A stretch of 64,000 nt of DNA from Streptomyces longhuiensis. GTDB taxonomy: Bacteria > Actinomycetota > Actinomycetes > Streptomycetales > Streptomycetaceae. A program made the position numbers and the translations under genes. The notes below the pieces were generated by a model that saw nothing but the letters and a program-made list of their open reading frames with translations, did no database searches and was not told the origin of the DNA. Positions 30,714 through 39,618 of this stretch are shown here, piece by piece; positions within the stretch are counted from its first letter, which is position 1; each line of letters starts with the position of its first letter. The stretch lies in NCBI RefSeq assembly GCF_020616555.1, contig NZ_CP085173.1, positions 5,968,001-6,032,000 on the forward strand, in the 5' to 3' direction.

Positions 30714-31522
30714 GCCAGACAGTCGACCGAGCGCTGAGCATCCTGCCGCTGCTCGCCGAGGGCCCCGCCGACCTGGGCCAGGTCGCCGACCGCCTCGGCG
30801 TCCACAAGTCCACGGCCCTGCGCCTGCTGCGGACCCTCCACGAACACGGCCTGGTCTACCGCCAGTCCGACCAGCGCTACCGCCTCGGCGCGCGCCTGTT
30901 CGCCCTCGCCCAGGAAGCCGTCGAGAACCTCGACGTCCGTGAGATCGCCCACCCCCACCTCACCGCGCTCAACGAGAAGTGCGGCCACACGGTCCACCTC
31001 GCCGTGTACGAGGAGAACGAGGTCCTCTACATCGACAAGGTGGAGAGCCGCTACCCGGTCCGCATGTACTCGCGCATCGGCAAGCCCGTGGCCATCACGG
31101 TCGCCGCCGTCGCCAAGCTCCTCCTCGCCGACCTCCCCGAAGCCGAGCGCCGCGCCATCGCCGAGCAGCTCGACTACCCCACGTACACGGCCCGTTCGAC
31201 CCCGAACGCCGGCGCCTTCCTCAAGGAACTCGCCGTCGTCCGCGAACAGGGCTGGGCCACCGACCTCGGCGGCCACGAGGAGTCCATCAACTGCGTCGGA
31301 GCGCCCATCCGGGGTGCGGACGGCCGCGTCGTCGCCGCCATGTCGGTCTCCGCGCCGAACGTGGTCGTCACGGCCGAGGAACTCCTCACCCTGCTCCCAC
31401 TGGTCCGCCGCACGGCCGACGCGATCAGCCGGGAGTACTCCGGAGCCGTACCCGGCTCCAAAGAGGCCACCACCAAGGCCGCCAGCAAAGAAGCCCCCAC
31501 CAAGGAAGCCACCTCACGATGA
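30710..31522 (+). CDS. IclR family transcriptional regulator
   Basis: A 270-residue regulator. The N-terminal winged HTH reads GPADLGQVADRLGVHKSTAL, then RLLRTLHEHGLVYRQ; the effector domain has ESRYPVRMYSRIGKPVAITV and SINCVGAPIRGADGRVVAAM. It ends with a Lys/Ala/Thr-rich tail. Its ATG overlaps the kinase stop (ATGA) and its own stop overlaps the RidA start. It probably binds the palindrome at 29531-29551 and controls both divergent arms. Confidence 0.92.
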   Translation: MSQTVDRALSILPLLAEGPADLGQVADRLGVHKSTALRLLRTLHEHGLVYRQSDQRYRLGARLFALAQEAVENLDVREIAHPHLTALNEKCGHTVHLAVYEENEVLYIDKVESRYPVRMYSRIGKPVAITVAAVAKLLLADLPEAERRAIAEQLDYPTYTARSTPNAGAFLKELAVVREQGWATDLGGHEESINCVGAPIRGADGRVVAAMSVSAPNVVVTAEELLTLLPLVRRTADAISREYSGAVPGSKEATTKAASKEAPTKEATSR

Positions 31523-31929
31523 CCGAGAAGACCGCGCTCACCCCCGCCACGCACACGACCCCGCCCGCGAAGTTCTCGCACGGCGTCAAGAAGGGCAACA
31601 TCCTTCAGGTCGCGGGCCAGGTCGGCTTCCTGCCGGCCGTGGAGGGCCAGGCCCCCACCCCCGCGGGCCCGACCCTGCGAGAGCAGACCCTCCAGACCTT
31701 CGCCAACGTCAAGGCGATCCTCGAAGAGGGCGGCGCCACCTGGGACGACGTCATGATGATGCGCGTCTACCTCACCGACGTCGACCACTTCGCCGAGATG
31801 AACGCGATCTACAACGCGTACTTCGAGGAGCAGGGCCTCAAGGCCCCGGCCTCCGCCCGCACCACCGTCTACGTCGGCCTCCCCAAGGGTCTCCTCATCG
31901 AGATCGACGCGCTCGCCGTCCTGAGCTGA
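31519..31929 (+). CDS. RidA family enamine/imine deaminase
   Basis: A 136-residue RidA/YjgF protein. It hydrolyses reactive 2-aminoacrylate-type intermediates made by PLP dehydratases. Family blocks: GNILQVAGQVGFLP, TLQTFANVKAILEEGGATWD, MMRVYLTDVDHFAEMN, and ARTTVYVGLPKGLLIEIDA. The conserved arginine is in APASARTTV. Its ATG overlaps the IclR stop. Pairing with a D-serine-dehydratase-like enzyme makes chemical sense. Confidence 0.92.
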   Translation: MTEKTALTPATHTTPPAKFSHGVKKGNILQVAGQVGFLPAVEGQAPTPAGPTLREQTLQTFANVKAILEEGGATWDDVMMMRVYLTDVDHFAEMNAIYNAYFEEQGLKAPASARTTVYVGLPKGLLIEIDALAVLS

Positions 31930-32044
31930 CGCCTTCGCAACACCCGTAACCCGTACGTCATCACGGTGCGGCGCCGATCCCCGCGGCGCCGCACCGCGAT
32001 CCCCCCTGCCCTGAAAGCCCCATGGAATTACGAGGTCCCCCCTC

Positions 32045-33526
32045 ATGTCCCTCCTGCCTCTCGCCGCGACCGCCCCCACCCCCGCGCCACCTCATACCGG
32101 CGGTCTCCTGACGATCATCGGCGGCACCGCGGGCCTGCTCACCTGCGCCGCGCTCGGCATCGCCCTTCTGCTCTTCCTGATCATCAAGGTCAGGCTCCAG
32201 CCCTTCCTGGCCCTCCTGACGGTCTCCATAGCCGTCGGCCTCGCGGCCGGCCTCTCCGTCACCGAGCTCTTCGGCACCGTCCAGAAGTCCGACGCCGTCT
32301 CCCTCATCGAGTCCGGCATGGGCGGCACCCTGGGCCATGTGGCGATCATCATCGGACTCGGCACCATGCTCGGCGCGGTGCTCGAAGTCTCCGGCGGCGC
32401 CGAGGTGTTGGCGTCCCGCCTCCTGAACCTCTTCGGCGAGAAGCGCGCCCCCCTCGCCATGGGCCTCACCGGCCTCATCTTCGGTATCCCGGTCTTCTTC
32501 GACGTCGGCATCTTCGTCCTCGCGCCGATCGTCTACGCGGCCGCCAAGCGCGGCGGCAAGTCGATCGTCCTCTACGCCATGCCGCTGCTCGCCGGCCTGT
32601 CGATGACCCACGCGTTCCTGCCGCCGCACCCCGGCCCCGTCGCCGCCGCCGGACTGCTCCACGTCCAGCTCGGCTGGGTCATCCTCATGGGCATCATCTG
32701 CGGCGTCCCCGCCGTGCTCGCCGCCTGGGTCTGGTCCGCGTGGATCGGCAAGCGCATCTTCGTGCCCGTCCCGCAGGACATGGTCGAGGCCGCCGACGAG
32801 GCCAAGGCCGCGCTCATCGAGGAGCAGCGCAAGGCCGGCGTGAAGCCGACCGAGAAGCCCGTCCCCCTCGGCACCGTGCTCACGATCATCGGCATCCCGC
32901 TCGTCCTGATCCTCCTGGCCACGTTCTCCTCGATCGCCTTCGACCCGTCCACGGTCCGCTCGGTCATCGAGTTCTTCGGCCACCCCTTCGTCGCCCTGAC
33001 GATCGCCCTGCTCCTGGCCTACTACCTGCTCGGCATCCGCCGCGGCTGGTCCCGCAAGTCCCTGGAGACGGTGTCCACGGCGTCCCTGAAGCCGGTCGGC
33101 AACATCCTCCTGGTGGTCGGCGCGGGCGGCATCTTCGGCGCGGTCCTCAAGGGAAGCGGCGTCGCCCAGGCCCTCTCCGACACGTTCAACAACGTGGGCC
33201 TGCCCATCATCGTCCTCGCCTACCTGATCTCCCTGGTCCTGCGCGTCGCCCAGGGCTCGGCCACGGTCGCGATCGTCACGACGGCCGGCATCGTGTTGCC
33301 CCTCATCGAGTCGGGCCACTACTCCCAGCCGTTCACGGCCCTGGTCATCATGGCCATCTCGGCGGGCTCCATCTTCGCCTCGCACGTCAACGACGGCGGC
33401 TTCTGGATGGTCGCGAAGTACTTCGGCATCTCGGAGCGCGACACCCTCAAGACCTGGACCGTCCTGGAGTCGGTGCTCTCGGTGGCGGGCTTCGCGGTGG
33501 CGGCGGTGATCAGCCTCTTCGTCTAG
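32045..33526 (+). CDS. GntP family permease (gluconate or D-serine/DsdX type)
   Basis: A 493-residue transporter with about 12-14 hydrophobic segments. GntP signatures: EVSGGAEVLASRLLNLFGEK, GIPVFFDVGIFVLAPIVYA, THAFLPPHPGPVAAAG, and SHVNDGGFWMVAKYFGISER. The family includes gluconate (GntP/GntT) and D-serine (DsdX) importers. The D-amino-acid genes nearby favour a D-hydroxy-amino-acid substrate, while the PfkB kinase in the operon favours a sugar acid. It is last in the operon and followed by a perfect hairpin. Confidence 0.9.
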   Translation: MSLLPLAATAPTPAPPHTGGLLTIIGGTAGLLTCAALGIALLLFLIIKVRLQPFLALLTVSIAVGLAAGLSVTELFGTVQKSDAVSLIESGMGGTLGHVAIIIGLGTMLGAVLEVSGGAEVLASRLLNLFGEKRAPLAMGLTGLIFGIPVFFDVGIFVLAPIVYAAAKRGGKSIVLYAMPLLAGLSMTHAFLPPHPGPVAAAGLLHVQLGWVILMGIICGVPAVLAAWVWSAWIGKRIFVPVPQDMVEAADEAKAALIEEQRKAGVKPTEKPVPLGTVLTIIGIPLVLILLATFSSIAFDPSTVRSVIEFFGHPFVALTIALLLAYYLLGIRRGWSRKSLETVSTASLKPVGNILLVVGAGGIFGAVLKGSGVAQALSDTFNNVGLPIIVLAYLISLVLRVAQGSATVAIVTTAGIVLPLIESGHYSQPFTALVIMAISAGSIFASHVNDGGFWMVAKYFGISERDTLKTWTVLESVLSVAGFAVAAVISLFV

Positions 33527-33576
33527 GACGCGGGGCCGTGTGCCCTCGTCCAGGACACGGGCCGCGCACCGACTGC

Positions 33577-33623
33577 TGAGGCGTCGGGCCGGCGGAGCAC
33601 TCCTCCGCCGGCCCGACGCCTCA
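33577..33623. terminator. Bidirectional terminator hairpin
   Basis: Perfect 21-bp arms (33577-33597, 33603-33623) with a 5-nt loop, between the GntP permease gene and the convergent small membrane protein. The right arm includes the stop codon of the latter. Confidence 0.9.
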
Positions 33624-33998
33624 CTGCTCGATCCCCGCGAGCCCGGAACAGTCGTACCCCCCCGAGGGATCAGGCGCGTACACCCAGTAGAGCGCCGTGA
33701 CCTGTACGCACAGCAGCAACAGGCCGAGCACCGCGCACACCATGACCGGCCACGCGCGCCCACGGCGCCGGACCACGCCCGCACACGTCACCAGCGCGGC
33801 CACACTGCAGAGCGGCCCCGCCCACGCGGTCACGTACATCCGCGCCGAGGGTCCCAGGTGCCTGCAGTGCCGGAACGTGTCCCCGTCGAAGGACACATGC
33901 GCGGCGAGCAGCGCGGCCGACACGGCGGTCAGCGCGACAGCGGCGGCAAGAAGGCCGCCGCGACGGCGGGACGGGGCGGTGAGGTTCATCGTTTCCAT
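33621..33998 (-). CDS. Small membrane protein, three predicted TMs
   Basis: A 125-residue protein with hydrophobic segments near residues 15-35, 55-80 and 85-110 and two or three cysteines in external parts (FRHCRHLG, GGYDCSGL). Possible starts are at 33998 and 33989. Function unknown. It is divergent from the MFS gene at 34104. Confidence 0.7.
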   Translation of the reverse strand: METMNLTAPSRRRGGLLAAAVALTAVSAALLAAHVSFDGDTFRHCRHLGPSARMYVTAWAGPLCSVAALVTCAGVVRRRGRAWPVMVCAVLGLLLLCVQVTALYWVYAPDPSGGYDCSGLAGIEQ

Positions 33999-34103
33999 CA
34001 CCACCAGTCAACTATCAACTATCCATTTGTTCTACGCGCTTCGCTTCGGCACCCTTGCCCCGGACTCATAGCCACACAGGGGCGGACACACAGGGGGCGC
34101 GCG

Positions 34104-35381
34104 GTGACGACCGGCAGACGTGAGACGACGGTGGACGGGCCTGCCCGACCGGACGATTCCCCGAGCCTGTGGCGCACCCCCGCCTTCCGCTCCCTGTTCG
34201 GCGCGAGCGTGCTGAGTCAGATCGGCACGAACGTCAGCTACGTCGCCGTACCGCTCCTCGCCGTCACCGAACTCCACGCGAGCCCCGCCCAGATCGGCGC
34301 CCTCGCCACCCTCAGCACCGTCGCGTTCCTGCTGATCGGCCTCCCCGCCGGCGCCTGGGTCGACCGCATGCGCCGGCGCCGCGTCCTGATCGTCTCGGAC
34401 CTCGTACGCGGCCTGCTCTTCGCCTCGGTCCCGCTCGCCTGGTGGCTCGACGCCCTCACCCTCGGGCAGCTCTACGCGGTCGTCCTGCTCAACGGCTGCG
34501 CCACCGTCTTCTTCGACGTCGGCTCGCACAGCGTGGTGCCCCAACTGGTCGGCAAGGACCACCTCGTCCAGGCCAACGCCGCCTTCGTCACCCTCGAAGG
34601 CCTCACCGGAATCGGCGGGCGCAGCGCCGGCGGCGGCCTCGTCCAACTCCTCACCGCACCACTCGCTCTGGCGACCGCGGCGGCGAGCTATCTGGCCTCG
34701 GCCCTGGGCCTGACCTCGATCGGCCGCGGCCCCGCGCCGTCCACGCTTTCCGTACGCGTGCGGCTGCACACCCAGATCGCCCAGGGCCTGCGCCACGTCG
34801 TCGGCAACAGCGAGCTGCGCGCCCTCGCCCTCAACGGCTCACTGATCAACTTCGGCTCCACGGTCATCAACACGATGCTGCCCCTCCTCTTCGTGCGCCA
34901 ACTCGGCCTCCCGGCAGGCGCCCTCGGCCTCTTCTGGGCGGCCGGCGGCGCCGGAGTCCTCCTCGGCGCCCGCTGCGCCCGCCCGGTCGCCGCCCGCCTC
35001 GGCCTCGGCCGGACCCTCGGCTCGGCGGGTCTGTGGCTGGCACCGGCGGGCCTGCTCGTCCCGCTCGTCGACCGGGGTCCGTGGCTGCTCGTGGCGGGCG
35101 CGGGCTGGTTCGTCTCGGCCGTGCGGACAGGCATGACCAACGTCCTCGGCGTGAGTCTGCGCCAGCGCATGACCGAGGACAGCCTGCTCGGCCGCATGAA
35201 CGCCACTTTCCGCTTCATGTTCATGGGGGCGCTCGCGATCGGCTCGGCCCTCTCCGGGGTCCTCACGGAACTGACGTCGCTCCGCACGACACTCTGGGTG
35301 GGCGGCGCGTGTCTCGCCCTGGCCTTCCTGCCGGTCCACTTCTCCCCGGTACGGCGGCGCACGGATCTTCCGCAGGGCTGA
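34104..35381 (+). CDS. MFS transporter
   Basis: A 425-residue, about 12-TM transporter. The MFS motif A is seen in GLPAGAWVDRMRRRRVLIVSD. The overall pattern (SLWRTPAFRSLFGASVLSQIGTN start, ALNGSLINFGSTVINT in the middle) fits the enterobactin-exporter/macrolide-efflux-like MFS group. GTG start at 34104 behind AGGGGG; the frame is open far upstream but only as a shadow. Substrate unknown; it stands alone. Confidence 0.88.
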   Translation: MTTGRRETTVDGPARPDDSPSLWRTPAFRSLFGASVLSQIGTNVSYVAVPLLAVTELHASPAQIGALATLSTVAFLLIGLPAGAWVDRMRRRRVLIVSDLVRGLLFASVPLAWWLDALTLGQLYAVVLLNGCATVFFDVGSHSVVPQLVGKDHLVQANAAFVTLEGLTGIGGRSAGGGLVQLLTAPLALATAAASYLASALGLTSIGRGPAPSTLSVRVRLHTQIAQGLRHVVGNSELRALALNGSLINFGSTVINTMLPLLFVRQLGLPAGALGLFWAAGGAGVLLGARCARPVAARLGLGRTLGSAGLWLAPAGLLVPLVDRGPWLLVAGAGWFVSAVRTGMTNVLGVSLRQRMTEDSLLGRMNATFRFMFMGALAIGSALSGVLTELTSLRTTLWVGGACLALAFLPVHFSPVRRRTDLPQG

Positions 35382-35420
35382 GGGTCCCGCCCCACAGGCT
35401 CGTCCGCCATACTTCGCTCC

Positions 35421-35936
35421 GTGGAGCAGCGCATAGACACTCAGAAGGTCACGCCCGTAGACGCCGCCGGAGCCGACCCGGCCTCCGTCCCCGGCCTCAC
35501 GCCCCCGCGCCAGTCCCCGGAGACGGAGGAGAAGGCTCTGTCCCTGGAGAAGACGGATCCGGCGGGGGAGCTGGACACGGAGCCGGACACGGAGCTGGAC
35601 GCGGAACCGGAGCCCGCCGAGGACGCGGCCGCCGCCCCGGCCGACGCCCCGTCCGCCGACACGGACGGCCCGGACTTCACCGCCTCCGACCGCCGCGGCT
35701 CGATCACCGCGGACGCGACCGGCGTACGCCTCCGACTCGACGACCAAGAGGCCGAGTTCCACTGGGACGAGATCGGCGCGGTCGAGGTCGGCACCTCCCG
35801 GCGCCGCCTCACCGTCACGGTCCACACCCCGGACAGCCGCTGGTACCCGAACGACGTGGAGGCCCCGAACAAGGCGCGGGCCCAGGAGTGGGCGGACGAG
35901 CTCGACAAGGTCCTGGACGCGTACTTCGAGGACTGA
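35421..35936 (+). CDS. Acidic hypothetical protein with C-terminal conserved domain
   Basis: A 171-residue protein. Residues 1-90 are low-complexity, rich in Glu, Asp, Pro and Ala. Residues 92-171 look folded: RRGSITADATGVRLRLDDQE, FHWDEIGAVEV, RRLTVTVHTPDSRWYPNDVE, a PH-like beta pattern ending in a helix (WADELDKVLDAYFED). GTG start at 35421. Function unknown. Confidence 0.75.
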   Translation: MEQRIDTQKVTPVDAAGADPASVPGLTPPRQSPETEEKALSLEKTDPAGELDTEPDTELDAEPEPAEDAAAAPADAPSADTDGPDFTASDRRGSITADATGVRLRLDDQEAEFHWDEIGAVEVGTSRRRLTVTVHTPDSRWYPNDVEAPNKARAQEWADELDKVLDAYFED

Positions 35937-35996
35937 CCGGCACAACTTCCGGCAAGCCCTCTTGCCCCCTGCCGCGCTTTACGCTTCCTTGACGGT

Positions 35997-37349
35997 ATGG
36001 CGGACACCACGGGCAACACAGGAACCGGAACCGACACCGCGCCTCCCAACACGCAACCCCGCAAGTCGAGTTGGAAGTACATCGGCCCGGGCATCGTCGT
36101 CGCCGCGACGGGCGTCGGCGCCGGCGACCTGGTGGCCACCCTGATCGCGGGCAGCAACTTCGGCTACACCCTGCTGTGGGCGGCGGTGATCGGCTGCCTG
36201 GTCAAGATCAGCCTGGCGGAGGCGGCGGGCCGCTGGCACCTGTCGACGGGCCGCACCCTGTTCGACGGCTGGGCGAGCCTCGGCCGCTGGACGACGTACT
36301 TCTTCGTGGTCTACGTCGTCGTCTGGGGCTTCGTGTACGGCGCGGCGGCGATGTCGTCGAGCGCGCTCCCGCTCCAGGCACTGTTCCCCGACCTGTTCCC
36401 CGCCGCGTGGTCGATCAAGCCGTGGGCGATCATCTGCGGGCTGGTCGGCCTGGTCTTCGTCTGGTTCAACAAGTACGCGGTGTTCGAGAAGGTCATGACG
36501 GTCCTGGTGGGCGTCATGTTCGTCGTGACGGTCTACCTGGCGATCCGGGTGACACCGCACCTCGGAGACGCGTTCGCCGGCCTGCTCCCGGTCCTGCCAG
36601 ACGAGAAGGACTCGATCCTCAACACGCTGGGCCTGATCGGCGGCGTCGGCGGCACCATCACGCTGGCGGCGTACGGCTATTGGGTCAACGCGAAGGGCTG
36701 GACGAACGCGGGCTGGATGAAGGTCATGCGCCTGGACAACCGGGTCGCGTACATCACGACGGGCATCTTCGTCGTGGCGATGCTGTTCGTCGGCGCGGAA
36801 CTCCTGCACGCCTCGCACACGTCGATCGCGGCGGGCGACAAGGGCCTGATCGACCTGACGGCAATCCTGCAGACCCAGTACGGCACCGCGACGGCCAAGC
36901 TCTTCCTCATCGGCTTCTTCGCCACGTCGTTCACGTCCCTCATCGGCGTGTGGCACGGGGTGAGCCTGATGTTCGCGGACTTCGTGGAGCGCTACCGCCG
37001 CACACGCGTCCGCGCGGAGCGGGTGTCGGTGACGGGGGAGGACGTGGCGACGGGTGCACGCGAGAAGGGCTGGCCGTTCCGCGCCTACCTGCTCTGGCTC
37101 ACCTTCCCCCCGATCGTCCTCCTCTTCCAGGGCCAGCCATTCCGCCTGATCATCCTCTACGGAGTACTGGGCGCGGCCTTCATGCCCTTCCTGGCCCTGA
37201 CCCTGATCTGGCTCCTCAACTCCTCCCGCACGCCCCGAGAGTGGCGCAACAGCTGGCTGAGCAACGGAATGCTGACGGTGGCGGGCCTGCTCTTCGTGGT
37301 CCTGTGCGCCCAGCAAGTCCGGGACCAGCCTTGGTCGGAGTTCTTCTGA
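35997..37349 (+). CDS. NRAMP-superfamily transporter lacking canonical metal motifs
   Basis: A 450-residue protein with about 11-12 TMs. The TM1 region, WKYIGPGIVVAATGVGAGDL, aligns with NRAMP TM1 but carries GAGD where metal transporters have DPG-N. The TM6 region (GGVGGTITLAAYGYWVNAKG) lacks the MPH motif. It resembles the divergent NRAMP-related group seen in actinobacteria. The substrate is therefore open: Mg2+, another cation or an organic solute. Confidence 0.8.
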   Translation: MADTTGNTGTGTDTAPPNTQPRKSSWKYIGPGIVVAATGVGAGDLVATLIAGSNFGYTLLWAAVIGCLVKISLAEAAGRWHLSTGRTLFDGWASLGRWTTYFFVVYVVVWGFVYGAAAMSSSALPLQALFPDLFPAAWSIKPWAIICGLVGLVFVWFNKYAVFEKVMTVLVGVMFVVTVYLAIRVTPHLGDAFAGLLPVLPDEKDSILNTLGLIGGVGGTITLAAYGYWVNAKGWTNAGWMKVMRLDNRVAYITTGIFVVAMLFVGAELLHASHTSIAAGDKGLIDLTAILQTQYGTATAKLFLIGFFATSFTSLIGVWHGVSLMFADFVERYRRTRVRAERVSVTGEDVATGAREKGWPFRAYLLWLTFPPIVLLFQGQPFRLIILYGVLGAAFMPFLALTLIWLLNSSRTPREWRNSWLSNGMLTVAGLLFVVLCAQQVRDQPWSEFF

Positions 37350-37401
37350 CCGGCGTTCGTCGCCGCTTGCGCCCTCCGGGCACGGGCTAGGCTCCCGCGT
37401 C

Positions 37402-38109
37402 ATGCCGAACATACGTGCATCGCAGCGTGACGCCGACCGGTTGTGGGGGGCCTTCGGGGTTGCTCTCGGGGCCACGTTCGTCCTGTGGATGGTGTCCTGG
37501 CTCGTCACCGGGATCTCCGAGCAGGACGAGCGATGCGCCCAGGGAATGGTCGGCCCGGGTGGCAATTTCCGCCTGGAGGAGAGCAGCTTCCCGCCCAATG
37601 TGAGCTGCGTGTACGAGGACGGCACGACCCTCTCCAGCGCGGGCGCCCTCGTCTGGATCTTCTGGGCGGCGGTCGTGGTCCTGACCCTCTCGGGCCTGGG
37701 CGCACTCGCCCTGGAACTCGCCGGCGTCCGCGGCGCCAGGGCGGCGTCCCGTCTGAGCAAGCTGGCGATCACCGGCGCCGCCGCACTGGCCGCGGTCTAC
37801 GCTCTCGCGTTCCTCGTCACGGGCTCGCCGAAGAGCGACCCCCTCCAGACCTGCTCGGCGTTCACCACGGGCATCTACGAACGGGCACAGTCGGTCCACC
37901 GCACACCGTTCCCCGCGCAGACGACGTGCGTCTACGCGGACGGCACGACGTATGACCTGGTCCCGGGCTGGATGGGGACCCTGGAATGGACACTGCTGGC
38001 AGCGACGTTCGTGTGCGCGGCGGGGGCGGTACGGGCGGGCAAGTATGCGGATGGGGACGCGGGACCGGGCGCCACTCCGCGAGTGACGGAGCCGGATCAG
38101 AGCAGGTGA
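37402..38109 (+). CDS. Four-TM hypothetical membrane protein
   Basis: A 235-residue protein with TMs near residues 15-37, 82-105, 120-142 and 188-210. Two external loops are related: each has a cysteine, an SxFPPN/TPFPAQ-like segment and C-VYEDGTT / C-VYADGTT, so the protein looks like an internal duplication of a two-TM unit with disulfide-bonded loops. Function unknown. Its last 13 bp overlap the DUF397 remnant. Confidence 0.78.
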   Translation: MPNIRASQRDADRLWGAFGVALGATFVLWMVSWLVTGISEQDERCAQGMVGPGGNFRLEESSFPPNVSCVYEDGTTLSSAGALVWIFWAAVVVLTLSGLGALALELAGVRGARAASRLSKLAITGAAALAAVYALAFLVTGSPKSDPLQTCSAFTTGIYERAQSVHRTPFPAQTTCVYADGTTYDLVPGWMGTLEWTLLAATFVCAAGAVRAGKYADGDAGPGATPRVTEPDQSR

Positions 38110-38218
38110 TCGGCCTCGCCGGCCTTGATGCCGGATGAGCGCGCGGAGCGCTTCGCGGGAGTCGATGAGGCGGGTGCCTTCGTCGCCGGAGACGGTGATG
38201 CAGGCGCCCCGTCGGCAC
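38097..38218 (-). pseudogene. Decayed DUF397 gene copy
   Basis: The sequence matches the intact DUF397 gene at 38321-38512 over its 3' part (the ends encode DSREAL...KAGKADHLL in the intact copy) and over the start region, but about 70 bp are missing. The largest deletion removes the middle; a 2-bp gap in the 3' part shifts the frame. It is a degenerate tandem duplicate. Confidence 0.75.
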
Positions 38219-38320
38219 GGTGACGCCTCCTAGGGGTGATTGGAGGATTTGGGCCAGTGGGGCGCCTTGACAGCGGGGGAGGGGTGGCCCAAATCATCCG
38301 ATCCTGCGCCGCTCATTGCG

Positions 38321-38512
38321 TCAGAGGAGGTGGTCCGCCTTGCCGGCCTTGATGTCCAGGATCATCGTGCGGAGCGCTTCGCGGGAGTCGGTGAGATACG
38401 TTTCTTCGTCGCCGGCGACGGTGATGTAGGCGTTGCCGTCGGGGTCGGTTCCTAGGCGGAAGCAGTTGGCGCCCTCGCCGCAGAAGGGGTCTTCCCAGGT
38501 GATCGTCGGCAC
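38321..38512 (-). CDS. DUF397 protein (WhiJ-type partner)
   Basis: A 63-residue protein, with TWEDPFCGEGANCFRLGTDP, YITVAGDEETYLTDSREALR and KAGKADHLL, matching the small DUF397 family that pairs with XRE-DUF5753 regulators in Streptomyces (WhiJ/BldB-like systems). It starts with GTG 11 bp after the regulator gene, in the same operon. Family members modulate the paired regulator during development; here that is inference. Confidence 0.88.
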   Translation of the reverse strand: MPTITWEDPFCGEGANCFRLGTDPDGNAYITVAGDEETYLTDSREALRTMILDIKAGKADHLL

Positions 38513-38523
38513 GGTGGCTTCTC

Positions 38524-39378
38524 CTAGACGAGGTCGTCGGCGAGCGTTCGGATGAGATCACGGGACGCCTCGGGCGGCAAGGCCACCGCCTCCAGCGCGC
38601 GGAACTGAGCCCGGTACTTGTGCAACTGCATCGAGGAGTCGATGAATTCCGGCCCGTGGGTGGCATCGAGTTCCACGGTGTCGAGGTCGGCCACCGGCCC
38701 CTCGGCGTATACGACCGACTGCCCCGCTCCGGGGAACCCGCCGGCCTTGAACGGCACTACCCGTACGGACACTTCGGGGCGTTCACCCACGCTCAGGACG
38801 TGCTCCAGCTGAAGCCTGGCGACGCCGGGGCCTCCGAACTGCATGCGGAGCGCTGCTTCATGCATGGTGAGTTCGAGCCGGGGCGGGTCGGCCTTGTTCA
38901 GGACTTGCTGGCGCTCCATTCGGTGAGCGACGCGTACGTCGATGTCGTGCTCGGGCAGGGGCGGAATGACGTGCTCGAAGACGGCCCGCGCGTGCTCCTC
39001 GGTCTGGATCAGCCCCGGCAGGTGAACGGTGAGGGCGATGCGGAGCTTGCGCGCGTGCCACTCCAGCTCTGCGATGTCCGAGAAACCGGAGGGGAGTTGG
39101 GGCCGGTAAGCCTCCCACCACCCTTTGACCCGCTCGCCCGCCATGTCTGCGAGTGCGTCCACGAGTCCCCGGTCCGCGCAGCCGTAGTTGGCCGCGAGTG
39201 TGCGGACGCGCTCCGGGCTGATGCCGGACCGTCCAGACTCCATGTTGGGCACGTTGGTGCGGGGGACACCGAGAAGGCCGGCGGCGAACTCGGTCGTCAT
39301 CCCGGCGGCGGTCCGCATCTTGCGCAACTCCGCCCCGAGGCGCCGCTGACGTTCGGTCGGTGTGCTTCTCGGCGGCAT
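38524..39378 (-). CDS. XRE-family HTH regulator with DUF5753 (WhiJ-like)
   Basis: A 284-residue protein. The N-terminal HTH (about residues 12-65) reads LGAELRKMRTAAGMTTEFAA, then GLLGVPRTNVPNMESGRSGI. The DUF5753 effector domain follows, with the typical LPGLIQTEEHARAVFEHV, RMERQQVL and SVRVVPFKAGGFPGAGQS. It is divergent from an ATPase-like gene (39619) and cotranscribed with DUF397. This three-part layout is the common WhiJ-like module of streptomycetes. Confidence 0.92.
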   Translation of the reverse strand: MPPRSTPTERQRRLGAELRKMRTAAGMTTEFAAGLLGVPRTNVPNMESGRSGISPERVRTLAANYGCADRGLVDALADMAGERVKGWWEAYRPQLPSGFSDIAELEWHARKLRIALTVHLPGLIQTEEHARAVFEHVIPPLPEHDIDVRVAHRMERQQVLNKADPPRLELTMHEAALRMQFGGPGVARLQLEHVLSVGERPEVSVRVVPFKAGGFPGAGQSVVYAEGPVADLDTVELDATHGPEFIDSSMQLHKYRAQFRALEAVALPPEASRDLIRTLADDLV

Positions 39379-39449
39379 GAGACCTCCAGTGACGGCGATG
39401 GGGACAGTCTGCCTCGGGGCTCGGATGGGTGAATGCCTCTATCGCTCGT

Positions 39450-39461
39450 AGTACATGTACT
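39450..39461. promoter_or_regulatory. Perfect palindrome between XRE regulator and ATPase-like gene
   Basis: AGTACATGTACT, a 12-bp perfect palindrome in the 240-bp divergent region. It is the best candidate operator for the XRE-DUF5753 regulator. No other feature is clear in this gap. Confidence 0.5.
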
Positions 39462-39618
39462 CCACTCGCGCTACAGTCGGTAACGCACAAGCTACACACG
39501 GCAGTTGGCAGTGCATCGCGCGAGCCTGCCCGCACGTTTCCTCCCTGGAAGGGTCGGGTTCGCGTCAGGGAGACGAGCCACCGACTGTTGCCCACTCCAC
39601 CCCACAAGGGAGTTCGCC

